Assembly: GCA_963625655.1 (NCBI GenBank)
Contig: CAVFTS010000026.1
Location: 1-26,609 of the forward strand
DNA: 26,609 bases
Direction of reading: 5' to 3'
Source of the DNA: F23-B02 sp963625655
GTDB lineage: Bacteria > Bacillota > Clostridia > Oscillospirales > Oscillospiraceae
Position numbers and translations under genes: made by a program. Positions 8,599-16,829 of this stretch are shown piece after piece; positions within the stretch are counted from its first letter, which is position 1, and each line of letters starts with the position of its first letter. The notes beneath the pieces are model-generated. The model was not told where the DNA came from. It saw only the letters and a program-made list of their open reading frames with translations, and did not search any database.

Positions 8599-10362
8599 TC
8601 ACAGTGAGTATTTTTTGCTGTATTCTTCGTAATACTCATCGAAGCCGTGGGTATGGGCTTCGGCGAGACTGTTTATATATTCGTGAGTGTCGAAGGAGTC
8701 GGACTCCAGCTCTATCATGGCGACGGCAATGTTTGAACAGTGGTCGCCGATACGCTCGTAGTTCGTGAGCAGGTCGGTGAACACAAAGCCGTGCGACAGG
8801 GTACAGACGCCCTGCTGCAGACGCTCGATGTGGTGAGACTTCATTTCGTCACAGAGGTTGTCGATAAGCTCCTCGAGCGGCTCGACACGATAGGCAAGCT
8901 CAAGGTTGTTTTCGACAAACGCCTTGACTGCAATGGTGATGATTTCCGTAACGGCGGAGGTCAGCACCGCAAGCTCACGTGCCGCAGGCTCCGAGAAGCG
9001 GATGTGCTTTTCGTGTATCTCCTTGGCACACTCGGCGATGTTGAGGGAGTGGTCGCTTATGCGCTCGTAGTCGTTTATCGTATGGAGGTACTTGCTGACG
9101 TCCTCCCGCTGCTCACGGTTAAGCTCCTTTCCGGTGACCGCCATGAGATACGTGCCGATCTTATCCTCGTATCGGTCAATTATATCCTCTGCGTGCGAGA
9201 TATGGTCAAAGCCGTCGTCGGAGTAGTTTTTCAGAAGCGCAAAGGAGTCGAACAGATTGGACTTTGCCTTTTCCGCCATGGAGTTTACGGTGAGACGGCT
9301 CTGCTCGATGGCGAGAGCGGGGTGCGCAAGGAAACGCTCCTCAAGTCTGTCCATATCCCGAAGCGCCTCGGTGTCACTCTCGTTGTCCTTAATAATGAGC
9401 TTTCCGAGCTTTTCAAGCTGAGGAATAAAGGGCGCAAGCAGTATGACGATTATAAAGCGGAACACGGTGTTTAAAAGCGCGAGGCTCACCGAGCTCATGG
9501 TCATGGACATAAAGGAAAAGTCAAAGATCGCATTTGCGGTGTAGAAAATGATGCTGAACAGCACAACGCCGAGAAAATCGACGAGCAGATACGAAAGAGC
9601 GGTGCGTTTGCCGCTGCTGCTTGCGCCGAGAGCGGAGAGCAGGACGGGAACCGATGCGCCGATGGCGATGCCCATGATGATGGGCAGAGCGGTATCAAAG
9701 CGGATGGCGCCCGTTACGGAAAGCGCCTGAAGGATACCGACCGCTGCGGAGGCACTCTGTATCACGCTGGTGAAGACGATGCCGAGAAGGATGCCGAGAA
9801 GGGGATTTGAAAATGCGGTGAGCATGTCAATAAAGGTACGGCTTGAGCGAAGCCCGGCGACGGCACCGCTCATGGTGTTTATGCCGAACATCAGGACGGC
9901 GAAGCCGAGCATGATGTCACCGACGTGCTTTTTCGTGCTGTTGCCGGAGAACATACGCAGAGCAATACCGATGACGGCTATTACGGCGGTGAGAGTATCG
10001 GTCGAGATAAGCTCCAGCCAACCGGTGGCATCTCCGCCGCCGACGTCGGAAAGGCAGATGATCCAGCCCGTGATACTGGTGCCGATTATGGCGCCCATCA
10101 CGACGCCGATCGCCTGTCTGACCTTCATCATGCCGGAGTTTACAAAGCCGACCACCATGACCGAGGTCGCAGACGAAGACTGGATAACGGCGGTAACGCC
10201 GGTACCGAGAAGTATGCCTTTCAAGGGAGTGCTTGAAAGACGGTACAAAATAAGCTCGAGCTTATTGCCCGCAACGAGCTTTAACCCGTCTCCCATGAGC
10301 GCCATACCGAACAGGAATAGCGCAACGCCGCTCAGCAGCTCAAAAACGTTAGAAATCCCCAA
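8599..10362 (-). CDS. Na+/phosphate symporter with C-terminal PhoU-like domain
   Basis: This protein of about 587 residues takes up inorganic phosphate with Na+. The membrane half (about 1-320) contains the two inverted-repeat motifs of the Na/Pi family, QSSSAT (61-66) and QSASA (202-206), each after a Gly-rich helix. The cytoplasmic half (about 340-587) is PhoU-like: a helical bundle with repeated ...YERISDH.. and ..YERIGDH.. motifs that may bind metal and gate transport. The start is taken as TTG at 10362 because GAGGG lies seven bases upstream; an upstream TTG at 10413 has no ribosome site. It needs a Na+ gradient, which the decarboxylase operon at 11534 could supply. The stop overlaps or abuts the YhhN-family gene. 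Confidence 0.9.
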   Translation of the reverse strand: MGISNVFELLSGVALFLFGMALMGDGLKLVAGNKLELILYRLSSTPLKGILLGTGVTAVIQSSSATSVMVVGFVNSGMMKVRQAIGVVMGAIIGTSITGWIICLSDVGGGDATGWLELISTDTLTAVIAVIGIALRMFSGNSTKKHVGDIMLGFAVLMFGINTMSGAVAGLRSSRTFIDMLTAFSNPLLGILLGIVFTSVIQSASAAVGILQALSVTGAIRFDTALPIIMGIAIGASVPVLLSALGASSSGKRTALSYLLVDFLGVVLFSIIFYTANAIFDFSFMSMTMSSVSLALLNTVFRFIIVILLAPFIPQLEKLGKLIIKDNESDTEALRDMDRLEERFLAHPALAIEQSRLTVNSMAEKAKSNLFDSFALLKNYSDDGFDHISHAEDIIDRYEDKIGTYLMAVTGKELNREQREDVSKYLHTINDYERISDHSLNIAECAKEIHEKHIRFSEPAARELAVLTSAVTEIITIAVKAFVENNLELAYRVEPLEELIDNLCDEMKSHHIERLQQGVCTLSHGFVFTDLLTNYERIGDHCSNIAVAMIELESDSFDTHEYINSLAEAHTHGFDEYYEEYSKKYSL

Positions 10363-10417
10363 TGCTTTTCCCTCTGTTATCGTATAAGTTGAGCAGAATC
10401 CATAAATGCTCAATATA

Positions 10418-10446
10418 AATGTATATTAAAACACACACAAAATCAA
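10418..10446 (-). promoter_or_regulatory. Putative promoter of the Na+/phosphate symporter gene
   Basis: On the minus strand, TTGATT (complement of 10441-10446) and TACATT (complement of 10418-10423) are 17 bases apart. The -35 box lies within one arm of a 10-bp inverted repeat (10438-10447 and 10487-10496). Confidence 0.45.
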
Positions 10447-10506
10447 GAATCAGTTTTCGTTTCTCCCATACAGACAGTTCGCGGAGCTTGATTTTGTCGA
10501 TTTTTG

Positions 10507-10535
10507 TTTACTGTGCCGCAATTTTGTGTTAGAAT
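10507..10535 (+). promoter_or_regulatory. Putative promoter of the DUF1232 gene
   Basis: TTTACT (10507-10512) and TAGAAT (10530-10535) are 17 bases apart, 30 bases before the ATG. The -35 box is weak, the -10 box fair. Confidence 0.4.
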
Positions 10536-10564
10536 ATATACATTATTCACAGGAGGACGGCAGA

Positions 10565-10972
10565 ATGTGCATTAAGGATAAAGAGAAGCTCGACAAGTGG
10601 ATTGCAAGCGTCGTTGCGGCGACGGGGAAGGTGCTGTCCTTCCTCGAAAACACCTCTATGAAGCTCGATCCTCTCGTTAAGGTACCGTTTGTGGGAGACA
10701 GCATCGCACAGGCGCAGGACATAGTTTATATGCTGAACGATTATTACAGGGGAAATTACAAGCGTGTGCCGGTTACGGCGATTATCGGGGCGACGCTTAT
10801 CGTTGCCTATCTTGCAAGCCCCTATGACCTTATACCCGACAATGTGCCTATCCTCGGCTTTGTGGACGATGCGCTCATCATAAACTTCGTCGTGAGCCTT
10901 TGCCTTGACCGTGAGCTTGAGGAGTACAGGCGCTGGAGGAGCGAAAACAATGAAGTACGGCAGCTCACTTAA
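10565..10972 (+). CDS. DUF1232 (YkvA-like) membrane-associated protein
   Basis: This 135-residue protein has a charged N-terminal half and, from about residue 70, the DUF1232 core: a hydrophobic helix followed by ASPYDLIPDNVPILGFVDD, matching the family consensus (SPxDLIPDxxPxxGxxDD). The function of the family is unknown; members are small membrane-associated proteins. The ATG at 10565 is chosen because AGGAGGA (10551-10557) lies seven bases before it; the reading frame extends upstream to a TTG without a ribosome site. The 3' end overlaps the next gene by 23 bases, so the two are probably one transcript. Confidence 0.8.
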   Translation: MCIKDKEKLDKWIASVVAATGKVLSFLENTSMKLDPLVKVPFVGDSIAQAQDIVYMLNDYYRGNYKRVPVTAIIGATLIVAYLASPYDLIPDNVPILGFVDDALIINFVVSLCLDRELEEYRRWRSENNEVRQLT

Positions 10973-11456
10973 AGTCGGTATCGCCTTCGGGCTTATGCTC
11001 GGACTGCTGACGTTGGGAGTAAGGCTCAGCTCCGGAGACACGTTTGTGCAGATCCTGCCGCAGGCGCTTGCCACCGCCGTGTTCGGCGGTCTTGCCATGG
11101 GGCTTTACATGAGGTCGCACAATTCGAGGATGAGCGCAGAGGTCGCCGCATTCGGAAAGTCGCTTCGTGAAAACGAAAAGGTTCTGCTTGAGGACGCAGC
11201 CGGACATTACCGCTCCGGCGAATGCGTTGCGGGCAGACTGTGGCTTGCCGAGACGGGGCTTTACTTCCGCTCGCATCCCGGCACCTTAAACAGCCATGCC
11301 CTGTTTGTGCCGACGGGCGAATTTGAAAGCGTCGTGCCGACAAAGATCGCCGGTATAACAAACGGCTTTCTGCTCGAAACGGAAAACGCAAGCGAGTGCT
11401 TTGCGATCAGCAGAGCCGCAAAATGGATAGAAGAGATCAAAAAAGTCGCCGACTGA
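10950..11456 (+). CDS. Small membrane protein with PH/GRAM-like C-terminal domain
   Basis: This 168-residue protein has two hydrophobic segments near the N-terminus (about 8-25 and 33-51), then a soluble part of about 110 residues. The pattern GRLWLAETGLYFRSH followed by short strands and a final helix WIEEIKKV resembles the GRAM/PH-like folds often found behind membrane anchors in Firmicutes; this is a resemblance seen by eye, without a search. The start is set by GGAGGA (10935-10940) nine bases upstream. It overlaps the DUF1232 gene by 23 bases. No specific function can be assigned. Confidence 0.65.
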   Translation: MKYGSSLKVGIAFGLMLGLLTLGVRLSSGDTFVQILPQALATAVFGGLAMGLYMRSHNSRMSAEVAAFGKSLRENEKVLLEDAAGHYRSGECVAGRLWLAETGLYFRSHPGTLNSHALFVPTGEFESVVPTKIAGITNGFLLETENASECFAISRAAKWIEEIKKVAD

Positions 11457-11533
11457 TGCCAGAATTAGTATTAACGGCGGCTTTTCGCTAAAAATACGAA
11501 GGGAGGAGCAGTCTGCTCAAAGGAGGAAAAACA

Positions 11534-12913
11534 ATGAAAATACGTTTTACCGAAACCGTGCTTCGAGACGCAAACCAGTCGCTCATTGCGACGAGAATGC
11601 CCTATGACAGCTTTGAGCCGATCCTGCCGGCAATGGATTCTGCGGGCTTTTACTCAGTGGAATGTTGGGGCGGCGCCACCTTCGACGTGTGCCTGCGCTA
11701 TCTCGGCGAGGATCCGTGGGAGCGCTTGAGGAAGATCCGGGCGAAGATGCCGAATACCAAGCTGCAAATGCTGCTTCGCGGTCAGAATATACTCGGTTAC
11801 CGCCATTATCCCGACGATATAGTACGCAGATTCGTCCGTGCCTCCGTCAGAAACGGTATCGACATTATCCGCATTTTCGATGCGCTGAACGACCCCGAGA
11901 ACATCCGTGTCGCACTTGAGGAGACGCTCAAATGCGGAGCCGAGGCTTCCGCCGCCATATCGTACACCACAAGTCCCGTGCATACGCTCGACAAATATGT
12001 TGAGCTTGTGCGTGAGTTTAAGAGCATGGGCGCTTCGACGATATGCATAAAGGACATGGCGGGAATACTCTCGCCGAAGAACGCCTATGAGCTTGTGTCG
12101 GCGATAAAGGATGCGGTCGATCTTCCCGTTGCGGTGCATACGCACTGCACGACGGGTCTTGCCTTTATGACCTGCTTAAAGGCTGCCGAAGCGGGAGCCG
12201 ACATTATCGACACCGCAATATCACCGTTTTCCGGCGGCACCTCGCAGCCTGCAACTGAGACGCTCGACTACGCCCTGCGTGAGCTTGGCCGGGAAAGCGA
12301 GCTGAACACCGAGGTCTTAAACGAAATGGCGACCTTCTTTAAGGGCATACGCAGCGATGCGCTGAAGGACGGGACGCTCAATCCCATCTCCATGGCGACG
12401 GATACTCAGTGCCTGAGCTATCAGATACCCGGCGGAATGCTGTCGAATCTCTTGAGCCAGCTTAAAATGATGAATGAGCTCTCAAAGTTTGACGAGGCGC
12501 TTGAAGAAACGCCGAGGGTGCGCCGTGAGCTGGGCTATCCTCCGCTCGTTACGCCGACGAGCCAGATGGTCGGCACGCAGGCGGTGCAGAACGTGCTTGC
12601 GGGTGAGCGCTACAAGAACGTCGGCAGCGAAGTAAAAGCCTACTGCCGTGGGGAATACGGCACTCCTCCCGCTCCGATCGACGAGGCGGTGCGAAGAAAA
12701 ATACTCGGTGACGAGCAGCCGATAAGCGGCAGATACGCCGACACCCTGCCGACGGACACCTTCGAGAGGGCGCAGAAGTATCTCGGCGACACCGCCCGCT
12801 GCGAGGAGGACGTGCTGAGCTATATCGCATTCCCGCAGGTGGCGGAGGACTTTTTCAAAAAACGCAGCGAGCTTGAGGAGAAGAAGGTTCGCTATACGAT
12901 AAGCAGAATCTGA
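11534..12913 (+). CDS. oadA: Oxaloacetate decarboxylase alpha subunit (carboxyltransferase, no biotin domain)
   Basis: This 459-residue carboxyltransferase moves CO2 from oxaloacetate to biotin, the first step of the Na+-pumping decarboxylase. Active-site residues are visible: Asp12 in LRDANQSL, Lys173 in CIKDMAG (the residue carboxylated in relatives), and His202 and His204 in VHTHCTTG. The chain stops after the carboxyltransferase and its conserved C-terminal part; the biotinyl domain at the end of classical OadA (about 590 residues) is missing and is supplied by the separate gene at 13245. AAGGAGG (11519-11525) precedes the ATG. It heads a four-gene operon. The substrate could be checked against 5S-type transcarboxylases, but the OadB gene downstream argues for a decarboxylase. 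Confidence 0.92.
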   Translation: MKIRFTETVLRDANQSLIATRMPYDSFEPILPAMDSAGFYSVECWGGATFDVCLRYLGEDPWERLRKIRAKMPNTKLQMLLRGQNILGYRHYPDDIVRRFVRASVRNGIDIIRIFDALNDPENIRVALEETLKCGAEASAAISYTTSPVHTLDKYVELVREFKSMGASTICIKDMAGILSPKNAYELVSAIKDAVDLPVAVHTHCTTGLAFMTCLKAAEAGADIIDTAISPFSGGTSQPATETLDYALRELGRESELNTEVLNEMATFFKGIRSDALKDGTLNPISMATDTQCLSYQIPGGMLSNLLSQLKMMNELSKFDEALEETPRVRRELGYPPLVTPTSQMVGTQAVQNVLAGERYKNVGSEVKAYCRGEYGTPPAPIDEAVRRKILGDEQPISGRYADTLPTDTFERAQKYLGDTARCEEDVLSYIAFPQVAEDFFKKRSELEEKKVRYTISRI

Positions 12914-12924
12914 GGAGGTGCGCC

Positions 12925-13248
12925 GTGGTAAGCTTATTTAAAATGCCCCTCGGCGATGCGGCTCTGACCGCCGTTTTGGGCTATGCCGTCGTGTTCTTGG
13001 GGCTGCTGTTTCTGATGCTCGTCATATCCGCAATGGGAAAGATCATGTCGAAGAAAAAGCCCGCACCCGACGCCGAGCCTCTGCCGGAGGAAAGGCAGGC
13101 GACCGCTCCCGGCTCTGCCGGAGAGCTGAAGCTTTACGACACCGACCCGAAGGATGCCGCCATGATAATGGCTATCGTGGCGGACAGTCTCGGAAAGCCT
13201 TTAAATGAACTCCGCTTCATTTCCATCAAGGAGGTTCGCAACGAATGA
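12925..13248 (+). CDS. oadG: Sodium-pump decarboxylase, gamma-type membrane anchor (OadG/MmdD family)
   Basis: This 107-residue protein has one N-terminal membrane helix (about 15-37), a Lys-rich stop-transfer (SKKK), a Pro/Ala/Glu linker and a short C-terminal domain. In known pumps this subunit holds the soluble carboxyltransferase on the membrane beta subunit and helps assembly. The start is GTG, set by a near-perfect AGGAGGTG site a few bases upstream. The C-terminal part (PKDAAMIMAIVADSLGKPLN) is longer than the minimal OadG of enterobacteria and resembles clostridial forms. It overlaps the biotin carrier gene by ATGA. Confidence 0.85.
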   Translation: MVSLFKMPLGDAALTAVLGYAVVFLGLLFLMLVISAMGKIMSKKKPAPDAEPLPEERQATAPGSAGELKLYDTDPKDAAMIMAIVADSLGKPLNELRFISIKEVRNE

Positions 13249-13622
13249 AATACAGGGTTACCTTAAATAACAGAGTGTACGAGGTCGAAGTGGAGGAGGG
13301 CAGCGCCGTCCTGCTCGACGAGTACGAGGCAGCTTCCCCCGCTCCCGCTGCGGTATCCGCTCCCGATCCCAAGCGGGAGAGCGCTCCCGCACCCGCTCCG
13401 TCGGGAGACGGCAATGCGGTCAAGGCTCCCATGCCGGGCAATATACTGAAAATTTCCGTCACCGTCGGGCAGAAGGTCTCCGAGGGCGAGACGCTGCTCG
13501 TGCTTGAGGCGATGAAGATGGAAAACGAGGTGACTGCCGACAGAAGCGGCACCGTCACCCGCATAATCGCAGCGAAGGGGCAGACGGTGGAGACGGGCGA
13601 TCCTCTTGTCGTGATCTCTTAA
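13245..13622 (+). CDS. Biotin carboxyl carrier subunit of the decarboxylase
   Basis: This 125-residue free biotin carrier has an N-terminal segment (1-28), a flexible Ala/Pro-rich linker (about 29-55, APAPAP), then a biotinyl domain of about 70 residues with EAMKMEN and the biotinylated Lys91. It shuttles the carboxyl group from the alpha subunit to the membrane beta subunit. In OadA of enterobacteria this domain is fused to the carboxyltransferase; a separate carrier is the layout of methylmalonyl-CoA and glutaconyl-CoA decarboxylases (MmdC/GcdC). Translational coupling on both sides (ATGA overlap before, AGGAGG immediately after) fits fixed stoichiometry. Confidence 0.93.
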   Translation: MKYRVTLNNRVYEVEVEEGSAVLLDEYEAASPAPAAVSAPDPKRESAPAPAPSGDGNAVKAPMPGNILKISVTVGQKVSEGETLLVLEAMKMENEVTADRSGTVTRIIAAKGQTVETGDPLVVIS

Positions 13623-13634
13623 AGGAGGGTGCTT

Positions 13635-14855
13635 ATGGATATTCCGGAAACCCTTCGCAAGCTTGCGCTCGAATCGGGCTTCGCAGCGTTCTTCACGACG
13701 GACGGCGGTTGGAAAAACCTCGTTATGATACTCATTGCCTTTGTACTGCTGTACCTCGGCATCGCAAAGAAATTTGAGCCGCTGCTGCTGTGCGGCATCG
13801 CCTTCGGCTGCCTGCTTACGAATCTCAGCTACTTCGTCGGGCAGGGCGACAATGCGATGTATCACCCGGAGCTGTGGACGGCGTTTATCGACGAGGCAAG
13901 CCCCTACTACCACAGCTACGGTCATATTCTCGCAAACGGCGGTCTGCTTGACTTCTTCTATATCGGCGTCAAGGCGGGGATATACCCCTCGCTCATTTTC
14001 CTCGGCGTCGGCGCAATGACCGACTTCGGACCGCTGCTTGCAAATCCCAAAAGTATGCTTTTGGGAGCTTCGGCGCAGCTCGGCGTGTTTGCGGCGTTTT
14101 TGGGCGCCATCCTTTTGGGCTTCGGCGGCGGTGAAGCGGCGTCAATCGGCATAATCGGCGGCGCCGACGGTCCCACGGCGATATTCACGGCGTCGAAGCT
14201 TGCGCCGTGGCTCTTGGGTCCCATCGCAATTGCGGCGTACTCGTATATGGCGCTCATACCCTTCATACAGCCTCCGCTTATGAAGCTTATGACCACCGAG
14301 AAAATGCGCAGCGTCAGAATGGAGCAGACCAGAGAGGTCGGCAAAAAGGAGAAGATCGTTTTCCCGATCCTCGTTGCGACCGTCGTTATTCTGCTTCTGC
14401 CCTCGACGGCGCCGCTTATCGGCTGTCTCATGCTCGGCAACCTGTTCCGTGAGTGCGGCGTTACCGACAGACTGTCCGACACGGCGCAGAATGCGCTCAT
14501 GAACATCGTCACCATCTTCCTTGCGACCTCGGTCGGTGCGACAATGGTTGCGCAGAGCTTCCTAAACTGGGAGACGCTGAAGATAATCGCACTCGGTCTT
14601 GCGGCGTTTGCGGTATCGACCGTCGGCGGACTTTTGGGCGGCAGAGTCATGTACAGGCTCTCCGGCGGAAAGATCAATCCGCTTATCGGCTCTGCGGGCG
14701 TGTCCGCCGTGCCGATGGCGGCAAGAGTCGCTCAGGACGTGGGCAAGAGGTACAACAAGTCAAACTATCTGCTCATGCACGCAATGGGACCCAATGTCGC
14801 CGGAGTCATCGGCTCGGCGATCGCAGCGGGCTTCCTGCTCTCCGTGTTCGGCTGA
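13635..14855 (+). CDS. oadB: Sodium-pump decarboxylase beta subunit
   Basis: This 406-residue polytopic membrane protein decarboxylates carboxybiotin and exports Na+. The family hallmark GGADGPTAIF is present, with Asp178 at the position equivalent to the essential Asp203 of the Klebsiella protein, and further conserved parts (TEKMRSVRM loop, GNLFRECGV, ATSVGATM, GPNVAGVIGSA at the C-terminus) are recognisable. A polar insertion of about 30 residues follows the second helix (about 68-100). The ATG at 13635 is preferred to GTG at 13629 because AAAGGAGG ends at 13628 and would be too close to the latter. It is the last gene of the operon before a terminator. Confidence 0.95.
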   Translation: MDIPETLRKLALESGFAAFFTTDGGWKNLVMILIAFVLLYLGIAKKFEPLLLCGIAFGCLLTNLSYFVGQGDNAMYHPELWTAFIDEASPYYHSYGHILANGGLLDFFYIGVKAGIYPSLIFLGVGAMTDFGPLLANPKSMLLGASAQLGVFAAFLGAILLGFGGGEAASIGIIGGADGPTAIFTASKLAPWLLGPIAIAAYSYMALIPFIQPPLMKLMTTEKMRSVRMEQTREVGKKEKIVFPILVATVVILLLPSTAPLIGCLMLGNLFRECGVTDRLSDTAQNALMNIVTIFLATSVGATMVAQSFLNWETLKIIALGLAAFAVSTVGGLLGGRVMYRLSGGKINPLIGSAGVSAVPMAARVAQDVGKRYNKSNYLLMHAMGPNVAGVIGSAIAAGFLLSVFG

Positions 14856-14872
14856 GGAAATAGATAGAATAC

Positions 14873-14917
14873 AAAAAGAGACAACAGAACGGAAAACCGT
14901 TGGGTTGTCTCTTTTTT
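14873..14917. terminator. Bidirectional terminator between oadB and the acyltransferase gene
   Basis: AAAAAGAGACAAC (14873-14885) pairs with GTTGTCTCTTTTT (14904-14916), and an inner AACGG/CCGTT stem closes on AAAA. A/T runs on both sides let it serve the convergent genes; the minus-strand stop codon lies in its tail. Confidence 0.85.
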
Positions 14918-16001
14918 ATATAGCTTTTTTGACGCCGAACAGAAGCCTGTCCGAGACTGCAAACAGTCGCCTGAACAGATACGCAAGCAGTACGGTCACG
15001 GCAATGCAGGCGGCGTACCACAGGACAAGGCTCACGTTTGCAAGACCGAGCTTTGTAAACAGTATCATCGGCAGCCTTTGCAGAAGGTAGACCTCAAAAA
15101 TGTGGTCACCGAGCCAGTCTATAACCGGGTTGCCGAGCTTTACCTTGAGCGAGACACAGAGCAGCAGGAGCATAAATGCGACGGCGGCAAGGTTGCCGAC
15201 GAGCGCAGGAAGGAGCCTCGGCGAAAACTCCTTGAGGCAGGCGATGCAGGCAAGATAGCCTGCCGCCGCAAGAAGCAGCAGCGCTGCGATCTTCAAAAGA
15301 CCTCGCTTCCATGCGCCGGCGCTTTGGGTGAGCTTTTCGGAAAAGGACTCCGACAGCTCGTAAAACAGCATACCGAAAACGTAGGAGATCACGGTGTCGT
15401 ACCACCAAGTCGGCTTTACAAGCGACATCAAAGCGATGTAAACCAGCGTCAGCAGCAGACAGGACACGAGCGCCCTGCGCCGATCCTTGAACACCCCGAA
15501 GGAAATATAGGTGATAATGTACAAAACGAGTATCGAAAATATGTACCAATTGCTGTTGCCGAGACTCTCCCACAGCACGAGCGAGGAAAGCACAAAGCCA
15601 AGGTCGTAGTGCCGACCCAAGGCAAGCTGCAGGCACAAAAACAGCAATATGATAGGCGTTGTATGGGTAAGCAGCTTTAAAACACGCTGCTTTGGAATGG
15701 AGCGGATGTAGGCTTCGCCCTTGCGCTCGACGGAGTACCGCACACCGTAGCCCGAAAAGAACAGAAAGGGAACGACTATCATCTGACCGAATACGGTTTT
15801 CATGAGAAAAAAGGCGTCGGACAAAACGCCGTCCGGTGCGAGGCCTTTTATGTACTGCCACGAGTGCGACGCAAAAACGAGCATCACAAAAATGCCCTTG
15901 AGTGCCGCACTTTGCTTTTTCCCGAGGTACGAGTCGCTGCCGTCTGCGAGCTTTGCACCGTAAGCCGCAGTGATAAATATCGCTATGTATATCGCTATCA
16001 T
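14916..16001 (-). CDS. Acyltransferase family 3 membrane protein
   Basis: This 361-residue protein has about ten hydrophobic segments. The N-terminal part has ALKGIFVMLVFASHSWQY, which fits the first helix of acyltransferase-3 (OafA/WecH-like) proteins with its catalytic His, followed by PFLFFSGYGVRYS and an Arg-containing cytoplasmic loop. Such enzymes O-acetylate or otherwise acylate cell-surface sugars at the membrane; the target is unknown. The ATG at 16001 is chosen because GGAGG lies about six bases upstream; the frame extends upstream through a basic stretch with no ribosome site. It is transcribed alone from the promoter at 16031-16059. Confidence 0.8.
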   Translation of the reverse strand: MIAIYIAIFITAAYGAKLADGSDSYLGKKQSAALKGIFVMLVFASHSWQYIKGLAPDGVLSDAFFLMKTVFGQMIVVPFLFFSGYGVRYSVERKGEAYIRSIPKQRVLKLLTHTTPIILLFLCLQLALGRHYDLGFVLSSLVLWESLGNSNWYIFSILVLYIITYISFGVFKDRRRALVSCLLLTLVYIALMSLVKPTWWYDTVISYVFGMLFYELSESFSEKLTQSAGAWKRGLLKIAALLLLAAAGYLACIACLKEFSPRLLPALVGNLAAVAFMLLLLCVSLKVKLGNPVIDWLGDHIFEVYLLQRLPMILFTKLGLANVSLVLWYAACIAVTVLLAYLFRRLFAVSDRLLFGVKKAI

Positions 16002-16030
16002 ACGGAACCTCCGACGCTTTACTGCAATAC

Positions 16031-16059
16031 AATATAATCGGAAAGCTCCGAAAAAGCAA
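16031..16059 (-). promoter_or_regulatory. Promoter of the acyltransferase gene
   Basis: On the minus strand, TTGCTT (complement of 16054-16059) and TATATT (complement of 16031-16036) are 17 bases apart, about 30 bases before the start codon. Confidence 0.6.
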
Positions 16060-16145
16060 GGGCGCTTTTTCTTGTACGTCCGCATACAAGGCGCAGGCGC
16101 TTTCGCCCTAATTATGGAGGGGAAATTTCATTGACGGAGGCAGCT

Positions 16146-16829
16146 ATGAAAATATATCTTTCACCCTCGCAGCAGTATTACAACAAATACTCGGCGGGGG
16201 ACACGACCGAAAAGGAGCAGTGCAACCGCATTGCGGAGCATTGCGAGAAAGCGCTCATCCGCTGCGGCTTCGAGGTGAAGCGTGCGGCCGCAGGCACCAA
16301 GACCGACGACGCAATAGCGGAGTCAAACGCATGGGGAGCGCAGCTTCACGTTCCCATTCACACGAACGCCGGCGGCGGGAAGGGCTGCGTCGTGTTCGTG
16401 TCGCAGCTTTCCGAAGATAGGCTCAGGTACGCTCAGGCGGTGTACGACGAGCTGGCGGAGATAACCGTCGCCGACGAGCGCTACGGCGTTCGCACGGCAA
16501 GGTTCGACGAGATCCGCAAGACTTCGGGCAAGTGTATCTACGTCGAGGCGGAGTTCCACGATTCCGTTGAGGGGGCGGAGTGGATAATCGAAAACGTCGG
16601 GGAGATCGGAGAGGCGATCTGCCGCGGCATCTGCAAGGGCGCCGACACCGCCTACGTCCCCGAAAATTACGAGAGCGAAGCGGAAAAGGCGAAGCGCTGG
16701 GCGGTGGAGACCGGACTTATACGGGGCTACAAGGACGGCTCCTACGGCTGGAGCGATCCGCTGACCCGTGAGCAGCTTGCGATCATCGAGTACAGAAAAG
16801 CGAAAGGAAGCAGTGAAAACAATGGATAA
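16146..16829 (+). CDS. Phage-type N-acetylmuramoyl-L-alanine amidase (endolysin)
   Basis: This 227-residue protein would cleave the bond between muramic acid and L-alanine in peptidoglycan. The fold is amidase-3-like: MKIYLSPSQ at the start, an acidic ligand near 22-24, the LHVPIHTNAG strand with His72, and YVEAEFHD with likely catalytic Glu134. The first zinc His of the usual DPGHGG motif is not seen; the position reads SPSQQYYNKY. The C-terminal part (about 178-215; AVETGLIRGYKDGSY...LTREQ) resembles one S-layer-homology repeat, a wall-binding unit common in clostridial phage lysins. There is no signal peptide, so release would depend on the holin gene that follows. GGAGG (16136-16140) sets the ATG. 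It is the first gene of a five-gene cassette. Confidence 0.85.
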   Translation: MKIYLSPSQQYYNKYSAGDTTEKEQCNRIAEHCEKALIRCGFEVKRAAAGTKTDDAIAESNAWGAQLHVPIHTNAGGGKGCVVFVSQLSEDRLRYAQAVYDELAEITVADERYGVRTARFDEIRKTSGKCIYVEAEFHDSVEGAEWIIENVGEIGEAICRGICKGADTAYVPENYESEAEKAKRWAVETGLIRGYKDGSYGWSDPLTREQLAIIEYRKAKGSSENNG

